Shown here piece by piece: positions 14,204 to 16,272 of a stretch of DNA of 16,272 nucleotides. Each line of letters begins with the position of its first letter. Position 1 is the stretch's first letter. The stretch is from Spirochaetaceae bacterium. GTDB lineage: Bacteria > Spirochaetota > Spirochaetia > Treponematales > Breznakiellaceae. Under the pieces are notes generated by a model. It worked only from the letters and a program-made list of their open reading frames with translations, was not told where the DNA came from and ran no database searches. Both the position numbers and the translations under genes were made by a program. The stretch spans positions 1 through 16,272 of the forward strand of contig JAIRZA010000019.1 in NCBI GenBank assembly GCA_031267475.1. The letters run 5' to 3'.

Positions 14204-14926
14204 ATGCGAAAACAAAAAAAACTGCAAATTTTTGAAATGCCGCCCGCCGCGAAATTCTGCCATGCTTGTAAAAGCAGCGACGGAATCCCAAAAGAAATCT
14301 ACGAAACGGCGGAAACGGCGCGGCGGCGGGCGGAGCATATAAAAAAAGAACGCGGGATTGCGCTTAAAGCATACTCGTGTCCGTCGGGCTGCGGTTGGCA
14401 TCTGACAAAAGATATGGAAGCCGGCGAGGATGATTACATCCCCCGCGCGCCTGTCTGCGCTGGTAAGGTTCCTTGGGAATACGATTCGGGTGGGCGCGAC
14501 TCTGTCGAGAGCGCGGCGCAAAAGGGCGCGGCGGGTGTCCGGCGGAAAGTGGAATATAAAAAACCGATAGTCAAAGTTGAGGGCAAAACTGGTAAGAGTG
14601 TTACATTGCGTGGAAGGGTTTCGGAATTAATAAAAAATATAGACATTGAAAAGCTATTCGGGGTCAGTTTGGACAATCCGTTTTCGGCTTATAGCGTGAA
14701 AGACTTTGCCGGCGGCGAACACTGCCAAATAACTGTATTTACAGAGGACGGCGCGAATCAAATAAAAAGCTGGACGGCGCTGGTCAAAAAAACAGATGTA
14801 ACGAAAGGCGATAGTGTAACGGTAACGCTTACCGGGAAGAAAATAAACGGCAAAAAAGTATGGCACTGTGTAGCCATAACAAAAGAAACAGGCAACGGCC
14901 CCGCGTCTTCTAAAGCTGAACGCTGA
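14204..14926 (+). CDS. uncharacterised zinc-ribbon plus OB-like protein
   Basis: I cannot name this 240-residue protein. Its N-terminal part has CHAC (19-22), then about 35 residues rich in Arg/Lys/Ala including a YETAETARRRAE segment, then YSCPSGCGWHLTK (57-69). The spacing of C19, C22, C59, C63 and H66 suggests a zinc ribbon of the 'Y-x-C-P-x-x-C-x-W-H-L' kind seen in small nucleic-acid-associated proteins. After a linker, residues 131-226 alternate strands (SVTLRGRVSEL, HCQITVFTEDG, SVTVTLTGKKINGKKVWHCVAI) in a way that resembles an OB fold. A role with nucleic acids beside TopA is inferred. No clear ribosome site precedes ATG 14204; a 10-bp palindrome CCGGCGCCGG (14190-14199) lies there instead. 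Confidence 0.8.
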   Translation: MRKQKKLQIFEMPPAAKFCHACKSSDGIPKEIYETAETARRRAEHIKKERGIALKAYSCPSGCGWHLTKDMEAGEDDYIPRAPVCAGKVPWEYDSGGRDSVESAAQKGAAGVRRKVEYKKPIVKVEGKTGKSVTLRGRVSELIKNIDIEKLFGVSLDNPFSAYSVKDFAGGEHCQITVFTEDGANQIKSWTALVKKTDVTKGDSVTVTLTGKKINGKKVWHCVAITKETGNGPASSKAER

Positions 14927-14989
14927 TTAAGCATGAAGGCTGCGCATCCGTCCTGTCCGCCTGCTTGTTGCAATGCTGCGCACAAGTTA

Positions 14990-15062
14990 TGCCGCCAAAG
15001 AGAATCGAACTCTTGACACAAGGATTTTCAGTCCTTTGCTCTACCAACTGAGCTACAGCGGC
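14990..15062 (-). tRNA. tRNA-Phe (GAA)
   Basis: On the minus strand the sequence folds as a complete cloverleaf: acceptor GCCGCTG/TGGCGGC, D arm GCTCAGTTGGTAGAGC, anticodon stem AAGGA/TCCTT around loop CTGAAAA, and T arm AAGAG TTCGATT CTCTT. The anticodon GAA reads phenylalanine codons. The discriminator base is A (14990), and CCA is not encoded. It faces the topA operon tail-to-tail across 63 bases in which I see no clear terminator. Confidence 0.97.
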
Positions 15063-15087
15063 GTACCGGGAAGCACCCGATAAAAAC

Positions 15088-15116
15088 ATCATGCAGGAAC
15101 AGAAAAAAAAAGTCAA
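15088..15116 (-). promoter_or_regulatory. promoter of tRNA-Phe
   Basis: Read on the minus strand, TTGACT (15116-15111) and CATGAT (15093-15088) are separated by exactly 17 bases that include a T8 tract. The predicted start is near 15081, about 20 bases before the tRNA 5' end at 15062, as expected for a short tRNA leader. Confidence 0.6.
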
Positions 15117-15126
15117 GGGGGCGCGT

Positions 15127-15192
15127 TGCCTCATGAAAAATGTTACCGAAAATGGGTCATGCCTCAAATTGAAAATGTTACCCAAAATATAA
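15127..15192 (+). repeat. imperfect 33-bp direct repeats, probable IS terminus
   Basis: Two adjacent copies begin TGCCTCA at 15127 and 15160. Each continues with a GAAAATGTTACC-type core and an AAAAT segment (GAAAAATGTTACCGAAAAT versus GAAAATGTTACCCAAAAT). Direct repeats like these are common at the ends of insertion sequences whose transposase binds several sites. A transposase start lies immediately downstream, which supports reading this as the left end of an element. Confidence 0.55.
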
Positions 15193-15219
15193 TGAGGACG
15201 CTCGAAGGGGGGCGTCTCA

Positions 15220-15429
15220 ATGGGGTTAAATATGAATCAGAAACAAGCGGTAACGCGGGAGTATCTTTCCAAGTATCAAAAAGCTGCGAAAAAAGAAAAC
15301 TCGTCTATACTCGACGAGCTTACCCCGCCAGCGGGCTTCATATCCGCTCCGCGGCGGCGTCCCGTGAGTCCCCACAACAAGAAGACATGGAGTTTGCGCT
15401 CCGCGAAACTCCGAAGCTCAACGCGCTAA
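15220..15429 (+). pseudogene. truncated transposase N-terminus (integrase-type IS)
   Basis: The frame opens at ATG 15220 or 15232 (MNQKQAVTREYLSKYQKAAK, then KENSSILDE). This is the start I recognise from transposases with an integrase catalytic core, where a helix-turn-helix of the form KKEKSxILDEFxxxTGYNRKYA follows. Here the likeness ends after about residue 33 (near 15318). The remaining 35 codons look like non-coding sequence, and the frame stops in the loop of a hairpin. No catalytic DDE region is present. It is a broken remnant rather than an active gene. The family assignment is from memory of the N-terminal motif. Confidence 0.6.
15389..15412. other. inverted repeat downstream of the glycine-rich gene
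   Basis: GGAGTTT (15389-15395) pairs with AAACTCC (15406-15412), with extra GCG/CGC pairing inside. It lies in the non-coding stretch between the transposase remnant and the minus-strand gene. No T-run is present on either side. Confidence 0.5.
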
Positions 15430-15440
15430 AGCGCGTTGAG
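15417..15440 (-). terminator. hairpin after the glycine-rich gene, possible terminator
   Basis: CTCAACGCGC (15417-15426) and GCGCGTTGAG (15431-15440) form a perfect 10-bp stem with a TAAA loop. On the minus strand it begins 19 bases after the stop codon of the glycine-rich gene. A U-tract is lacking (the next bases on that strand are GCTTCGG), so it may instead protect the 3' end or act as a weak terminator. Confidence 0.4.
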
Positions 15441-15459
15441 CCCGCGTTGAGCCGCTTTG

Positions 15460-16272
15460 CTACTCGCTGACAAAAGGCCAGCGGACGATAACGATACCCG
15501 AACCGCCGTTGCCGCCGTCAGATATACCATATACGCCGCCGGCGCCGGAGCCGCCGTCTCCCGTGCCTGCCGCGCCGCTATTTCCGGATTTCGCGCCGTA
15601 TTGCTCGCCAACATTATATGCGTCCTCCGCGCCGCCGGCGCCGCCGCCGGAGTACCAAGATAGAGTACCGCTAACGGCGGACTGTGTGCCCGCTCCACCG
15701 TTGCCGCCGCTTTTCGATACCGTAACAGTCGCGCCAGCCGCCGCCGCTCCGCCGCCGCCGCTTCCGCTGTAATCTTTAGAGGATATATTCCCGCCGTTAT
15801 TGCCCAGATTCAAAGCTCCGCTAGGAGCAACACCGGGCATTGCCGCGCCGGGTTTCCAATAACCGCCGCCCCCGCCGGAGCCGCCGGTTTTCCCGCCGGA
15901 ATTGTTCCACGGGCCGCCGAAGTGACCGCCGCCGCCGCCCCCGCCATAAGCGGTAAAGTCGTCTCCAAACGCGGAATCCCCGCCGTTGCCGCCATGCGCG
16001 TTACTAGCAAGCTGCGATTTCGCTCCGCCAGCGCCGACTTTGACGTCAAACGTTTTTTTATCCCCTACAGCGTACTTCGGATGATAGATAAAGCCCCCGG
16101 CGCCGCCTCCGCCGCCGTGAAGGGCGTCGGTTTCGGCTCCGCCGCCGCCCCCGCCGCCGGCTACAACAAGGACCGCCACCGTGCCGCCCGCCGGTAATTT
16201 TTTAAATGTCAGCGCGGAAGAAGTCTGCCCGCCCAGTTGCGTAGCGCCGTCCACTATGAACGTGTGGATTTC
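15460..16272 (-). CDS. glycine-rich domain protein, C-terminal part (5' end outside window)
   Basis: The minus-strand frame is open from the right edge to a TAG at 15462-15460, so 270 C-terminal residues are visible and the true start lies outside. A start at the internal GTG (16254) is unlikely because the frame continues upstream as EIHTFIV. The pattern is VAVLVVAGGGGGGG, HGGGGGAGGFIYHP, then many Gly runs with scattered Asn, Ser and Ala, ending GGNGGSGIVIVRWPFVSE. That start-to-end plan (VLVVAGGGGGG to GSGIVIVRYP) is typical of glycine-rich domains at the C-terminus of secreted or surface proteins, tail-fibre-like proteins and adhesins. The specific function is unknown. The opposite strand is strongly CCG-rich, which creates several long false frames. 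Confidence 0.85.
   Translation of the reverse strand, partial: EIHTFIVDGATQLGGQTSSALTFKKLPAGGTVAVLVVAGGGGGGGAETDALHGGGGGAGGFIYHPKYAVGDKKTFDVKVGAGGAKSQLASNAHGGNGGDSAFGDDFTAYGGGGGGGHFGGPWNNSGGKTGGSGGGGGYWKPGAAMPGVAPSGALNLGNNGGNISSKDYSGSGGGGAAAAGATVTVSKSGGNGGAGTQSAVSGTLSWYSGGGAGGAEDAYNVGEQYGAKSGNSGAAGTGDGGSGAGGVYGISDGGNGGSGIVIVRWPFVSE

Noticed and set aside
14910..15185. Minus-strand open frame of 91 codons containing AVAQLVEQRTENPCVKSS
   Set aside because: This is the familiar false translation of a tRNA gene; it spans the tRNA-Phe at 14990-15062.
14990..15459. tRNA-Phe as the attachment site of an integrated island
   Set aside because: The accessory DNA lies on the 5' side of the tRNA, not its 3' end, and I see no duplicated tRNA 3' segment or integrase in the window.
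15457..16197. Several plus-strand open frames rich in Pro/Ala
   Set aside because: They are complements of the Gly-rich minus-strand gene; CCG-rich strands rarely contain stops.

Overview
The window is mostly one long rightward gene run, a compact division and cell wall (dcw) cluster followed by chromosome-maintenance genes. The order is mraZ - rsmH - ftsL - murF - mraY - (90-aa orf) - ftsW - ftsQ - ftsA - ftsZ - xer - TPR protein - dprA - topA - zinc-ribbon/OB-like protein. The usual cluster members ftsI, murE, murD, murG, murC and ddl are absent from the run. From memory, this reduced order with dprA, topA and a xer recombinase close behind ftsZ resembles Treponema-type spirochaetes. The glycine-rich protein at the right edge also fits gut-associated treponemes. 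This placement is an inference from gene order and protein style, not a database result.

Layout. Positions 1-178 hold a strong sigma70-like promoter (20-48) and four 10-bp-spaced GTGGCGA repeats (57-96), very likely the MraZ autoregulatory boxes. From 179 to 7925 the genes overlap or sit a few bases apart, with start/stop overlaps at mraZ/rsmH, mraY/orf/ftsW, ftsW/ftsQ and ftsQ/ftsA, so they look like one translationally coupled operon. The only sizeable gap in the run (7926-8089) separates ftsA from ftsZ. It contains a possible 19-codon leader ORF and three successive hairpins, the last a perfect 16-bp stem. Positions 8090-14926 carry ftsZ and six more genes in tight order. Beyond 14926 the transcription direction changes: a tRNA-Phe gene with its own promoter lies on the minus strand, followed by a decayed insertion-sequence end with a transposase N-terminal remnant. 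Last comes the C-terminal part of a minus-strand glycine-rich protein that runs off the right edge.

Function. MraZ controls the operon. RsmH modifies 16S rRNA. MurF and MraY make the last cytoplasmic and first membrane-bound peptidoglycan precursors. FtsL, FtsQ, FtsW, FtsA and FtsZ form the divisome core. Xer recombinase and TopA handle chromosome dimers and supercoiling, and DprA handles incoming single-stranded DNA.

Most of the window is orthodox. The parts that merit attention are the ftsA-ftsZ leader/hairpin region, the small repeat-bearing ORF in the slot normally held by murD, and a change of base composition near the mraY/ftsW boundary. Also notable are a 45-bp in-frame minisatellite inside dprA and the uncharacterised zinc/OB-like protein after topA.
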